This document shows, in pieces, positions 54,201-64,000 of a stretch of 64,000 nt of DNA (its first letter is position 1; the number at the start of each line of letters is the position of its first letter). The position numbers were made by a program, and so were the translations under genes. Source of the stretch: Curvularia sp. ZM96 (taxonomy: Eukaryota; Ascomycota; Dothideomycetes; Pleosporales; Pleosporaceae). The stretch is from contig JAJGBQ010000001.1 in NCBI GenBank assembly GCA_022457065.1, positions 6,572,001 through 6,636,000 on the forward strand, read 5' to 3'. Under the pieces are notes generated by a model that saw only the letters and a list, made by a program, of their open reading frames with translations, did not search any database and was not told where the DNA came from.

Positions 54201-55476
54201 CCGGCTGCAGCTGCTCAACGATCCCAGGAAAGCGGGTTTGTGATTCAGACAAATGTCTCTGCGTCAAATTCCACAGAGAGTGCGATGCAGACCTATGTGG
54301 GACTTGCGGTGCAACTGAGATCCTCGACCCGGTGAATCGATACAACAAGGACGTCATGGCCCGCAACTGCTTCAATGTGGCGATCCAGCGGGGTGTCCCT
54401 CGAAAGACTTTGCTCGGACATTCGGAAGTACATGGCTTTGGATTGTACATGGGCGAGGATATTGAGAAAGGAGAGTATATTGGCGAATACACTGGCGAAG
54501 TCATTTCAGTCCACGAAGGCAATCGCAGACTTACCATATACGACTACCAGAAGACGATGTACCTGTTTCGCCTAAACTCGAGTAAGTGTTGCACTGCGCT
54601 ACTATTGAATGCTGCTAATCCTACTGTGTAGAACAGGAAGTCGACGCCACATACATGGGCAACAAGCTGCGCTTCATCAACAATGCCGACGACAAATACA
54701 CAAACTGTGCTCCAAGGAATCTCCTCTGCAACACAGTCTTTCGCATAGCTCTCTTTGCCACAACCAATATCAAGGCAGGGACAGAGTTGTACTTCAACTA
54801 CAACTACCCTAAAGAGAAGACAGCACAGTTCAAGCAGCCAAATGGAAAGGTTGTTGCTGTCAAGGAGAACAAGCAAAAGACAAAGAAAGCAGATGTGATC
54901 GTGAAACGCAAGCAGCCGGGAGAAGAGCGCGACCGCTCGCGTATACTCGCAGCTACTGCCAAAGCGAGAGCCGCTAAAGCCGCCAAAAGGCAAGCAATGC
55001 TAGAAGAAGCAGCTAGATTGGCTGCTGCAAGGCCTTCATCGGGGCCATTTCGAGCGCGTAAGACAGCCACTGTGACGTCTGGTGTGAAGCCAGGGTCAAG
55101 GCTGCGACAGCGTGTCAGCAGAAACGAGTCTGCTGAATCTGACACTGGCTTAGATGTGGAAACAAGTGACGTGGAAATCTCAGCGGCTAGTGCATCACAA
55201 GAGACAGCGGCAAGCCGATACGTAGAGAACACGGATGAGAACGATGAAGAATTCATGGTAGACGATACGGAGGAGAATGAGGACAAAGAGGCACGTGCAT
55301 GGGCAAGACGTAGCAGTACTACGTCGCGTCCTGGGCCAGGCAGACCTCGAAAGCGAGCATCTGACGTTGCGCCGGTGGTAGTAAGTCAGAGGAAGACTGG
55401 AAAAATGGGTGGAGCGCGACCCGGTGCTGGTAGAAAGAGAAAAAGACCTGTCATACTTAATAGCGATGACGAGTAA
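51206..55476 (+). CDS. KMT6: Histone H3K27 methyltransferase, E(z)/KMT6 type
   Basis: Three predicted exons, 51206-53700, 53752-54581 and 54632-55476, give about 1389 residues. Both junctions keep frame (VCHQ-HNCLLHG, LNS-KQEVDATYMG). The first 800 residues are disordered and poorly conserved. A CXC pre-SET Cys cluster spans about 947-1028 (NHEGSCEDAKCRC, CKCSQSCNRRF, CSCSTIPGKRVC). The SET domain is at about 1054-1163: HGFGLYMGEDIEKGEYIGEY, RFINNADDKYTNC and ELYFNYNYP. This is the catalytic subunit of PRC2, silencing facultative heterochromatin, often including secondary-metabolite and effector genes. The basic and acidic tail after SET is about 225 residues. RFINNA in place of RFxNHS is a departure from the animal motif. 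Confidence 0.95.
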
Positions 55477-55913
55477 AATATCTATACCAACAAGGAAAAG
55501 GGTAACAATAGGGAACAAAAAAGTTAAATATCATGAAGCGGACTTTTGCAATTTGGTAGATGCATTGTAGATGATACCCAGCTTTCTGTACATGTCAGCT
55601 CGTGCAGCTTCGACTAGAGTGATGGTGTATGCGGATGTGACGTACAGAGCCGCCATTCAGCGCTCGAGAGCATGGGCGCGTGGTGTTGTACGTACATGCT
55701 GTCTTCTTGTAGACCTATGCACACCAGGCTGGCAAGAGGATTCCCTTTTGACCTCCGCAAATTCGTACGGTCATCCTGGCGTCATGCCCTGATCCCTCAA
55801 TCGAGCGTATCTTCACCGTATCCAACACGCCGAATACGGGGGTGTTCCCTTAAGTCTTACATCGCCCATTGCAACGCGCTCATCTCAGCATCAACACTCG
55901 TCTTGTCATTCAT
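55477..55913. other. Convergent intergenic region
   Basis: 3' UTRs of KMT6 and the HYPK gene; nothing else recognised. Confidence 0.45.
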
Positions 55914-56358
55914 TCAAGGCGCAGCTGTAACGAAAGCCCTAATAGCCCTGACCGCATCCCCATCATTCGCACGCAGCAGCTCCGTCGCTTTTGCCTTTGC
56001 AACTTCCAGCTCAGAAACCTGTTTCGCCCAAATCAGTCTTCATCCCATTCCAAAAGCTCCCACCCCTCTCCTCACCCCAATCTCGACTGAGTGTATATGT
56101 GCATAAACGTACCAACAGTGCTACATCCGCCGCCTCAATCTTGACATTCTTCTTCTTTTCGTCCTCCGCCTTTTCTTTCACACTGAGCCCTTTCATCGCT
56201 TTGTCGAGCGCCTTGCCATCGACTTCTTTCTTCGTGCCGTTGGAGCTGGGGTCCTGGGTGTCGGAGAGAGAGGAGAGGGCGGCGGCGCCGGTGAGGTCAG
56301 ATGGGGCGGTGGTTGTGGCGGCGCCTTCGTGGACGTTCGGAGGTTGGGGTTCGGCCAT
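55914..56358 (-). CDS. HYPK-like NatA-associated UBA protein
   Basis: Two predicted exons, 56358-56113 and 56018-55914, give about 116 residues. The 94-bp intron joins ADVALL-VSELEVAKAKATELL. The C-terminus is a UBA-like helix bundle (residues about 76-116: ELLRANDGDAVRAIRAFV), as in HYPK (huntingtin-interacting protein K), which binds and inhibits the NatA N-terminal acetyltransferase at ribosomes. The preceding helix (KKKNVKIEAADVALL) matches the inhibitor segment. The N-terminus is Ala/Ser/Pro-rich and disordered. A short second exon makes this gene easy to miss. The assignment rests on size and C-terminal pattern. Confidence 0.8.
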
Positions 56359-57022
56359 TGTTTCTTCTGGGAGAGAGGTGAGGTGGTAAAAGGGTTGGGT
56401 CGTTGGTTGGATGTTATACACCTGGTAGAGCGGTTGGAGTGGACATGCGGGAGAATGACGATGTTGTGGGGTAAGTGGGAATAGAGGGGAATTGGCCAAT
56501 GGGAAAATTCCTAGGTTTTGATTGGTAGTTTTTTTGCTCCTTTAAGAGAATTTGCTCACGTGAAGGGTCGGTTGATTTGAAGATTACTGGAATACACTAA
56601 TCTCCTGTTACTTCTTTCTATGCAAATTCCAAGGTAGGTTTACCGTACCGGTTGACGTCATTTCTAGTTCCTCTCGAATCCGCTTTGGAGTTTGCAGATT
56701 TTGTTTCTTGAGTCATGGGCGCGCTTTAGTCTCTTTGTTCGCCATCGTCCCGCACCCTGCGCAGGGCCAGGACCCTTGCCGAGCCTTCTATATTAACGGA
56801 ACAATACAAGTGACTCAAAAACATCATACGTGGTTTTGAGCCGACCTTTTCTCAAAGTCACAACACGTGTTTTTGCTTGCTGGTCGGAAAAGGTAGTACG
56901 AATAGCGTGCGTGTGTGGAACTTGCAAAATTAACGGGTTACACAGCCAGATTTTCGACACTGCACAGTCGGCGGCAGAAACAGTCACCGCTGTAGATAGT
57001 GAACGCCGGATCAGCGCAAGTC
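56359..57022. promoter_or_regulatory. Divergent promoter, HYPK / DAHP synthase
   Basis: About 660 bp between head-to-head starts. No TGACTC-type amino-acid-control site was found by eye. Nothing else recognised. Confidence 0.45.
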
Positions 57023-58539
57023 ATGGCTAGTACACAGCAAGGATCAACAGCGACTGGCGGGTCTGAGGCTTGGTCGCCAGACTGTAAGGGCGAATCCTAC
57101 CCTTGAAGTGCATATGCTAATGAGATGCAGCGTGGAGGTCCAAGCCTATCAAGCAGATCGTCACATACGAGGATCAGACAGCGGTGGCTTCTGCTTTGAA
57201 AAAGCTATCAAGTCTACCACCTATCGTTACACCAACAGAGATTGCCAAGCTCAAGGCCAGTCTGCGTGATGCTGCGCTCGGGAAATCCTTCCTGCTCCAG
57301 GGAGGCGATTGCGCCGAGTTGTTCTCTTATTGCGCCGACGACCCGATTGATGCCAAAATCAAGCTTCTTCTCCAGATGAGCTTGGTTCTGATCTGGGGTT
57401 CAAACAAGCCAGTCATCCGCATTGGCCGTATTGCGGGACAGTATGCGAAACCAAGATCAAGCCCTACTGAGATGCTGAATGGCAAGGAGATTCCCAGTTT
57501 CCGGGGCGATATTCTTAACGGATACGATCCAGATGCCAGGAGAGTAGACCCAGAGAGACTGGTCAGCGCCTACTTCCACTCTGCAACGACATTGAACTAC
57601 ATCCGTGGACAGCTTGCAAGTGGCATTGCCGATCTGCACAACCCGTTGGACTGGGAGCTAGGCCATGTTCAGGACGAGGAATTGCAATCCAAGTACTCGC
57701 AGATTGTAAACAGCATATCTGACTCACTTCGCTTTATGAACACAATTGGTGCGGATACGTCTGGTCAGCTGCAAACAGTAGACCTCTTCACAAGCCACGA
57801 AGGCCTTGTACTAGAGTACGAACAAAGCTTGACGAGACGGCTTAAGCATCCTGCTGGCTACAAGCCGTCCCAGCCCTCGAACGACGGCAAGGGTTGGTAC
57901 AACACTTCTGCACACTTCATCTGGATTGGAGACCGGACACGTCAGATTGACGGTGGTCACGTAGAGTACTTCCGCGGTATCGAGAACCCTATTGGTATCA
58001 AGGTTGGACCTTCGATGAAGAACGATGAGCTTGTGGAGCTGCTCGACATTGTCAATCCTAACAAAGAAGTCGGCAAGATCACTTTGATTACCCGCTATGG
58101 CGCGGATAAGGTGGAATCAATGCTAGGCGCACACATCGAGGCTGTAAAGAGCAGTGGACACGTTGTAGTCTGGCAGTGCGACCCAATGCACGGGTAAGTT
58201 TAGTCCATACATCATTCCTCCTGCATCAGCTAATCTCCCCGCAGCAACACTCGCAGCACCCCGGCAGGCATCAAGACGCGCTCCTTCAACAGCATCTTCT
58301 CCGAGTTGTCATCCGCGCTCAAGATCCACAAGCAGCACAATTCCTTCCTGGGTGGCATGCATCTCGAGCTCACTGGCGACGCTGTGACGGAATGCACAGG
58401 AGGAAGCGAGGGTCTTGTAGACGAGGATCTGAGTTTGAACTATACTACTTACTGCGACCCCCGGTTGAATGAGAAGCAGGCATTGGAGCTGGCATTCCTA
58501 GTTGCAGGACATTATCGCGCAGACGAGAAGCTACGATAG
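57023..58539 (+). CDS. Class II DAHP synthase (shikimate pathway entry)
   Basis: Three predicted exons, 57023-57083, 57131-58193 and 58245-58539, give about 472 residues. The enzyme joins phosphoenolpyruvate and erythrose-4-phosphate to make DAHP, the first step to aromatic amino acids. The 20-codon first exon (MASTQQGSTATGGSEAWSPD) joins to SWRSKPIKQIVTYED. Class II (plant- and Mycobacterium-like) blocks include LLQGGDCAELFSY, with the metal-ligand Cys, and IRIGRIAGQYAKPRS, FTSHEGLVLEYEQ, ITRYGADKVE, VWQCDPMHGNTRST and FLGGMHLELTGDAVTECTGG. Length matches fungal class II enzymes. No presequence is seen, so cytosolic. Feedback sites cannot be read from the sequence. Confidence 0.94.
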
Positions 58540-58923
58540 ATCTGGGGTCTCGCATGTATCAGATAGTAGCATTGCGATAAAAGTTGTTACCTCAGAACGT
58601 GCAATTGAATTCAAAAATCTCTTTCATCTCTACGCATTGATCGTAGATACAAATACACAACTGCATCTCATTAGCAAATTCCCCCTTTCCATCCCACCTC
58701 TTGGCTCTGCCATCATCTCTCATCTCGAATACATCATCGGTGCCTGGCCCGAGCTTCCCCAGAAGTTGCCCCCCAACAAATGCATGCTATCGTGCCGCCG
58801 ACGCCATCCTTATCAAACAGCTGCCCTCTCTCTCAAACACATTGGCAGTCCCAACAAAAGTCCCCCCACACTTTTTCCCCTCACGTCTCAACAAAAAAAT
58901 AGAGCCGCGCGCGGAGAAGAGCA
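58540..58923. other. Intergenic (3' UTR then promoter)
   Basis: Short interval between two plus-strand genes with C/T-rich tracts before the next ATG; no gene. Confidence 0.45.
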
Positions 58924-59732
58924 ATGGGTGCTGGGGCATCTAAAGGCGCAAAAGCCGCTGCTGGCTCGGCTGCACGGAAATATCCTACCAGGGCACCTAC
59001 GAACACAACAACGACTGCGAGAACGACTGCTGCACCACCAGCGCAGAACACAGCGACAGGACCAACGGTACATCCTCCCGTGCAAGCGACGAGTGAAAAG
59101 ACAGAAGGTATGTTTTGAATATTTCCGTCTACATATACCTACCTTTTCCGCTCTGGGTGAACGGAAAACCAAATCTCCCTCCTTCCCCCCTCCACATCGA
59201 CACTGAGCCTGTTCCCTCCGCCCGAAACATATTTTTACACATTACACGACCCAAACTAACTTACCTTTCTTCTTCCTCCTAAATAGCCGTACTCCAAGAT
59301 GGCCGCGACCCCGCCTTCGCCTCGCGCCTCAGCAGCCTAGGCGCCGTCCAACCCAACCCACACTTCTCGCTTTCATCCACCTCGCCCTTTGACCCCCAGC
59401 GGCGCAGTGCCAATGCCTCGCCGCACCTCCCGCCCGACACCATGATGCAGGAAGCACCACGGTCTGCGTTTCCCGATCCACGGAATAACCCTGTGCTGCG
59501 CGTGCTCGAGGCACGACAGCAGATTGCGGAGACGGCGGAGGAGGAGCTGAGGGAGGTGGGGAGGAGGGGGTTCGAGGGGAGGAGGTATGTGGATGCGGGT
59601 GTGGTTACGCTCGCGTTGATGAGGAGGGAGAAGGGGGAGCCGGAAGAGAGGATTGAGCGGAGTTTGGGGATTAAGAAGGGGAGGTTGGGGGTTCTGGGGA
59701 AGGGCGTGGTGGGGGCTGTGGCGTTGGGATAA
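58924..59732 (+). CDS. Predicted N-myristoylated fungal protein
   Basis: Two predicted exons, 58924-59107 and 59287-59732, give about 209 residues. The intron is long (179 bp). The N-terminus MGAGASKGAKAAAG fits the myristoylation rule (Gly2, Ser6, Lys7), so membrane attachment is expected. An Ala/Thr/Pro-rich linker follows. The C-terminal half is conserved-looking: GRDPAFASRLSSLGAVQPNP, then NPVLRVLEARQQIAETAEEEL, and a helix-rich end (YVDAGVVTLALMRREKGEP). Similar proteins occur in other filamentous fungi without a known role. The wider codon use fits the neighbours. A membrane-adaptor role is inference. Confidence 0.75.
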
Positions 59733-60142
59733 GATGGGAAGAGAAAGAGGGGGAGAGGGAACATCACATGTTGGAAAAGATATGAGATGCGAGAAAAAAG
59801 AGGGGGAAGAGAGCAAACATCACGGGATGTAAGAGACATGAAGAGAGGAAGATTCAGTTTGAGCGGCGAGAAAAACGCCGGCAACGATCGTCGTTTGAAT
59901 CTACAAAAGAGAAGAGTGTGTACAGCGACAAATGTACATATGGGAGAGAGATGGCGGACAAAGGAAAAAAAAACAAAAAAGCAACCTTTTTGCAACACCG
60001 GGTTTGATCCTTCCTTTCCGACGCTATGCGGTTCCCAAGTCGTTACCCCCCAAATAAAAAACAAGGCTGAACACCGGATCCAATGCAGGGAAACAAAAGA
60101 AAGCCAAAAGAAAAGAAAGAGATGGTGTATATGTGGTGGTCA
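59733..60142. other. Convergent intergenic region, purine-rich
   Basis: 3' UTRs of two convergent genes, strongly A/G-rich on the plus strand (runs such as AAAAAAAACAAAAAAG near 59967). No gene. Confidence 0.5.
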
Positions 60143-60746
60143 TCATGATTCGTCATAGTCGGCGCACTCGTGGATGAAGTTGTTGAGCGCGATCAAGGCC
60201 TCCTTGAGGCATTCCTGGTCGACTTCGAGGCCGTCTCGAGACATTTCGTCGTAGCCTATCCGGACGACGCCACTGGAGTTGCTGGGGCGGGATCGCTTCT
60301 GGTTCCATCTCCGGGCGACTTCCCATCGCTTGCGTGTCTGTGTGAAAGGCGGGCACGAATCGGCAATTTCCCTTCTCTCGCGAAGGATGGTCAGAGCATT
60401 GAGGACGTTGAGGAAGATGCTAGAGAGAGCAGGCAAGTCAGCGGACTGATAGCATGGCTGGGGGACAAGTGTGGCCAACATACCCTTGGGTGAGCTCGAC
60501 GTCATGGTCCCATCCATAAGCGACCTCGCTGAAGCTATTACCCTGGGCGACAATGTCGAGGAAGACGAAGAGCGACTCCTCGACGCTGATTTCGGGCGTG
60601 ATTTGCGAGGCGACGTTTGCGAGGATCCAGTCGGAGAGTTCGAAAAACGTCTTTTGGTCCATGTGGGCGAAGCTGATGAAGCGCTCGGGGACCGTGAACA
60701 TGAGCGACATGGCTCGGCGTGCACCGGGGGCCTCTATACCGTCCAT
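60143..60746 (-). CDS. Protein resembling the N-terminal HTH domain of Harbinger (HARBI1-type) transposases
   Basis: Two predicted exons, 60746-60484 and 60419-60143, give about 179 residues. The frame extends to 60773 but only with a TTG, so the ATG at 60746 is used. The core (MDQKTFFELSDWILANV, ISVEESLFVFLDIVAQGNSF, then VAYGWDHDVELTQ-GIFLNVL) has the pattern of the HTH domain that precedes the DDE nuclease in PIF/Harbinger transposases. No DDE nuclease follows: the C-terminal part is basic and then acidic (RRWNQKRSRP; FIHECADYDES) and the frame ends. No terminal inverted repeats were found nearby. It may be a domesticated DNA-binding domain, or a relic; intact frame and a clean 64-bp intron favour a live gene. 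Confidence 0.65.
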
Positions 60747-62386
60747 TGCTTTCGGGGTGGTTGCGCAGGGCAAGCGGGTCGACTGGTGTGGTATGGAGTG
60801 GCTGTAGTGATGTGTAGTAGGGTATGTCCGTAAAATGTGTGGTGTGTTCTGGCTGGAAAGCGGAGTCGAGAGGAGGTCAGGTGAGCGTCGTGCTGATGAA
60901 GAGGGGGGGTGTGGGTGGGAAAAGGATGGGATGGCCCAGAGCTGAGGACCAGAGCGGGTACCGGCAACGAACTATTATCAGTTAACACCTACGAAACCGC
61001 AACACGCAAAGTGCCGTCGCTCACTCCGGACAAAGGAACAATACGTTTTATTTTTCTTCTTTCCGTCGTCGGGAGCAAGGAATAATTGACGATGACGACA
61101 AAAGCCAACAGCAAGTTGTTTTTTCGACTGCTCTCTCCTGTTCTTCAAACACGGTTGGGTCCGTCGTTGATGCTCTGGTTCCTTGGTTACGCAAGCCGGA
61201 CACGCTTTCAAGGGCAAGTGAAGCGCACGCGCAAGCGCACCATGGAAATGCACCTCGTTGCATATGAGGTGCGAGTGGGGCCGCTGTCCGTGTTTTGCAC
61301 TGGACACTCCCGGGGGGTGGGCGGCGGCGGCGTCGTGCCAATGCAAATGCTGCAACACACGCAACTCAGACTCAGGCTCTCTGACATGTGAAAGTGGCAC
61401 GGACCGTGAATGTCCTGGAAGCGACATGACATCAGCAATCCCGGGCTTGGCCAATCGCGTAGCGGGACAAGCCGCTGCTGGGCTGGCTGGGGGCCTTTGC
61501 GAGGGGGCTTGGTCCGGCGCGATGCTGAAGGGAGCGTGTGGCTGTTGGCAGATGCGCTTCGTCCCCTCCCGTCGTGTCCCCGCCCGCTGGCTATGGTTTG
61601 CCTCTTCCTCTGTCTGTGTCTCACGCGCTACTCGTATGTGTGAGGGGAAAGCAGGCCGCGGGTTGGCTAGACGGGTAAATTATGCGCGTGAGAGACCAGA
61701 GCGCGAGGTTGGCCGAGCTCGACCTACAGTACCGTCTAGGCCACATCGGGGAAACAACGGGGCGATGGGCTAAATCTAGAAGGTGTCTGTGTGTGTCTTG
61801 TGCTGAGATTCCGGGCTGCGGGTCATCATCGCGGCTATTATTACTACTAGGAACGACTAATTCGATACTTGGGACTAGTATGTAAGAGATGGATGCAGCT
61901 TGCGTCGGGTTTAAGGACTACGGCAATGAGAGAGTGTAATGGATAAGTTGCGCGAGCTCTGGGCGCTGACTAAGGGTGCTATATGGAACGGTAATTATGA
62001 GATAGGGTATGTGTTTGTTAGAGAAGGATTAGGGACGAAGGAATGATGCACTCTATGTGAGGAGAATGAGAAACGAATCACACAGAGCGTCAGGCCTTAC
62101 ACTCGATCCTCCCAGGACTGGCCTTCCCGAGTCTCCAAACCAACAAGCACTCAGCTGAGTAAGACCCGGCCATGTCTCTCTCACGTTCCCATCATCATGA
62201 GATCGTCACAATAGCAAATCCGCATATTGTTGTTTTGCTTTTGCCCTTCCGTTAGCTGCCTCTGCTCAGCTCGCATCAGCTCAGCTCCGCTCCCGCTGGA
62301 AAAACAATCTCCGCCCGCTGGCTGCGCTCCGCCCGCTCCTTTCTCCGAGCGAAGCACGCGCGTCCCCACGGACCGCAAAACCTAAA
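60747..62386. other. Intergenic, no gene seen
   Basis: About 1.6 kb between divergent genes. Only short random frames. A CAGCTC-rich stretch (about 62265-62300) lies close to the transcription-factor start. Confidence 0.45.
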
Positions 62387-63631
62387 ATGCTGGGCTACAT
62401 CTCGTCGACGCGCAGGAAGAGTTGCACGGCGTGCGTAAAGGCCAAGCGGCGCTGTGACCTGGGCTACCCCTTTTGCAAACGCTGTTTTGCCAAAGGCCTC
62501 AACTGCGTCTACCCGACTGCACGTAAAACACCTGTTTCGGTCCGCGACGCCGAGCTCGTCATCAAACACACGGCGGTCCTCGATGAGACTACTGACCCTA
62601 CGGCTGCGGCTCCCGCTACCGCTACCGCCGCTGCTGCTATTTCAAGTGTGGAGCCGGACGATAACTTTGGTGATCTTCATGTCAACGCTCATGACCTTGG
62701 CGATATAGCTCGCTATCCTTGGATGCTAGCGGCGCTGCTGTCCCCGCCAGACAGCGACTCGAGCGAATCCGATGCCTCCATGTCGGAGCCAGAGACATGG
62801 CCCAGGCGTGACGAGGCCATGACAGCACAACCAGCGCTGCGCAGAACCTTACTCCCCACTGTCGTTGTCCCGGTGCTCCTCAACGAAAAGCAGAGCATGG
62901 CCGTCATTGAGGGGCTGTGCTCGCTCGTCTCGACCATGGCGTGCTCCGGCACCACGCCCTTTCTCCATCGCAAGCTGTATCCCGAGCACAACCAGCCGGC
63001 TGCGTATCAGGACTGCGTTGCTATATCTGCAGTGTACACGATGCGGAATGCTAACAACGCTAACATCCTCATCAATAGTATCAATGCCAAGATTGCCGCT
63101 TTGATCAAGGAATCAAAAACTTGGTCGTTGATGCAGCATCTGGCAGCCGTACAGGCTCTCATTGTATATCAGATTATCCGTCTCTTTGATCCTACGCTGT
63201 CGGCTCAGGAACAGGCTGTCAAGCATAATGCCTTGCTGGAATACTGGGCTACGAGTCTTCTCCATCGTTCGTCTTATGATATGCCTCCTTTTGCGGACTC
63301 GCGTGAGCGCTGGGTGTTTGCCGAGTCGCTGCGAAGGACCTTGTTCATGTCTGTGTTCGCGCGGTGCGTTTGGACGGTGTTCTCGACTGGTGGACTTGCG
63401 AGTCAGGTGCATGTTCTGGCCGGTATGCCGTTGTCGAAAGACACGAAGAGATGGTTACAAGAGGATGGAGAAGAGCAGTATGAGAATGAGAGCACGCCGA
63501 GTCAAGACCATGGGTTGATTTCTTATGTCGACTTCTCCCTAGACTGGTCGAATGCCAGGTCCATCGACGAGCTGGACACGTTTGGCAAGCTGATTCTCGC
63601 GCCTTGTCGAGATGATGTGAGGCTAGTGTGA
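62387..63631 (+). CDS. Zn2Cys6 transcription factor
   Basis: A single exon of 414 residues. The N-terminal binuclear zinc cluster is complete: CTACVKAKRRCDLGYPFC then KRCFAKGLNC, six cysteines with a C-x2-C-x6-C-x6-C-x2-C-x6-C spacing. It sits within residues 13-40, so the protein begins almost at its DNA-binding domain. A short linker rich in Ala and Thr follows, then an acidic Ser patch (PPDSDSSESDASMSEPE) that could activate. The remainder is helical (LMQHLAAVQALIVYQIIRLF; ESLRRTLFMSVFARCVW), as in the C-terminal regulatory region of AflR/secondary-metabolite-type regulators. No metabolite gene cluster lies in the window. Target unknown. Confidence 0.9.
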   Translation: MLGYISSTRRKSCTACVKAKRRCDLGYPFCKRCFAKGLNCVYPTARKTPVSVRDAELVIKHTAVLDETTDPTAAAPATATAAAAISSVEPDDNFGDLHVNAHDLGDIARYPWMLAALLSPPDSDSSESDASMSEPETWPRRDEAMTAQPALRRTLLPTVVVPVLLNEKQSMAVIEGLCSLVSTMACSGTTPFLHRKLYPEHNQPAAYQDCVAISAVYTMRNANNANILINSINAKIAALIKESKTWSLMQHLAAVQALIVYQIIRLFDPTLSAQEQAVKHNALLEYWATSLLHRSSYDMPPFADSRERWVFAESLRRTLFMSVFARCVWTVFSTGGLASQVHVLAGMPLSKDTKRWLQEDGEEQYENESTPSQDHGLISYVDFSLDWSNARSIDELDTFGKLILAPCRDDVRLV

Positions 63632-63648
63632 ACCCCCGTATCTTGGCC

Positions 63649-64000
63649 TCAAGACACGAGATACACCTTGTACACGTCCTCCCAGAAGTCCACGACAAAA
63701 TCGCCGCCCTCTTGTAAGAGCAGGATAAAGGATGGATGCTTAGAAAAAGCCGATACGTTGAGGACCATGTACTCGACTACTAGTTGCCGCAGCTCATCTG
63801 CAGTGTCCTCGCCTTGGCTGTACGCATATCTTGCCAGTTCCACAATGTCATTCACTCGCCGCTCATAAAGCGAAAAGCCGAGTAGCGTCTGGTGGAGTTT
63901 GTGCAGCGTGAGTTTCCTGAGGGAGTCTACTAAGCGCATACAAGAGAACGTGTATAGCCGCGCATGCGCAAGCAAGACGGGTTTGAAATCCTGATCTGGC
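63649..64000 (-). CDS. Partial BTB/POZ-type protein (C-terminal part)
   Basis: The frame is open from the right edge to a TGA at 63649, giving 117 codons. The start is outside the window. Sequence such as PVLLAHARLYTFSCMRLVDS and LHKLHQTLLGFSLYERRVND matches the region after the BTB domain in a large fungal family of BTB proteins, where 'AxLYxFADxY' follows BTB. The BTB domain itself would lie to the right. These proteins often adapt substrates to Cul3. It converges on the Zn2Cys6 gene with only 17 bp between stop codons, so 3' UTRs overlap. Confidence 0.75.
   Translation of the reverse strand, partial: PDQDFKPVLLAHARLYTFSCMRLVDSLRKLTLHKLHQTLLGFSLYERRVNDIVELARYAYSQGEDTADELRQLVVEYMVLNVSAFSKHPSFILLLQEGGDFVVDFWEDVYKVYLVS

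Noticed and set aside
62276..62569. 97-codon minus-strand frame at the zinc-cluster gene
   Set aside because: It is the shadow of the Cys/Lys/Arg-rich zinc cluster and promoter.
1..64000. CRISPR arrays, tRNA or rRNA genes, RIP-mutated transposons
   Set aside because: No tRNA-like cloverleaf or rRNA was noticed by eye, repeats lack CRISPR spacing, and no long AT-rich, stop-riddled transposon remnant was seen. A tRNAscan or RepeatMasker run could still find short cases.

Overview
The window is nuclear DNA from a filamentous ascomycete, most likely a Pezizomycotina species near the Pleosporales. The evidence is spliced genes with short introns (mostly 50-80 bp) carrying GT-AG ends and CTAAC/CTGAT-type branch sites, fungal-specific families (AIM11, Zn2Cys6 factor, cAMP-receptor-like GPCR, KMT6) and long Ser/Pro/Gln-rich proteins. 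There is no operon structure. Gene order is mixed, with several head-to-head pairs sharing short promoters. Species assignment is inference; no rRNA or marker gene is present.

Left part (1-21.7 kb): a partial Ser-rich protein running off the left edge, with two ACGCGT boxes upstream; an F-box protein; phosphopantetheine adenylyltransferase (CoA synthesis), divergent from a DCAF7/WDR68-type WD-repeat protein; a GH36 alpha-galactosidase/raffinose-synthase-like protein, divergent from mitochondrial tyrosyl-tRNA synthetase; a Ser/Pro-rich protein of unknown role; a 2.7-kb gene-free leader; and a single-pass membrane protein with an EGF-like ectodomain.

Middle (22-35 kb): an orphan multi-pass membrane protein followed by about 1.5 kb of four successive non-coding repeat families. 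One is a 50-bp unit that can fold and shows a compensatory base-pair change between copies. This is the most unusual part of the window. Then come N-myristoyltransferase, an E2 ubiquitin-conjugating enzyme fused to an RGG tail, AIM11, a small Cys-containing secreted candidate and a Thr/Ser-rich secreted protein.

Right part (35-64 kb): a NOP6-like RRM protein, divergent from a mitochondrial membrane protein; a secreted Vps62-family protein; a catalase-related protein whose first exon is easily missed; a GPCR; NudC, divergent from an AP180-type ANTH protein with a GC-AG intron; the H3K27 methyltransferase KMT6 with an upstream ORF; HYPK, divergent from class II DAHP synthase (shikimate entry); a predicted N-myristoylated protein; a protein resembling only the N-terminal HTH domain of Harbinger transposases; a Zn2Cys6 factor; and the C-terminus of a BTB-type protein at the right edge.

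Exon boundaries were inferred by eye from splice signals, frame continuity and protein-family continuity. They are predictions without transcript support.
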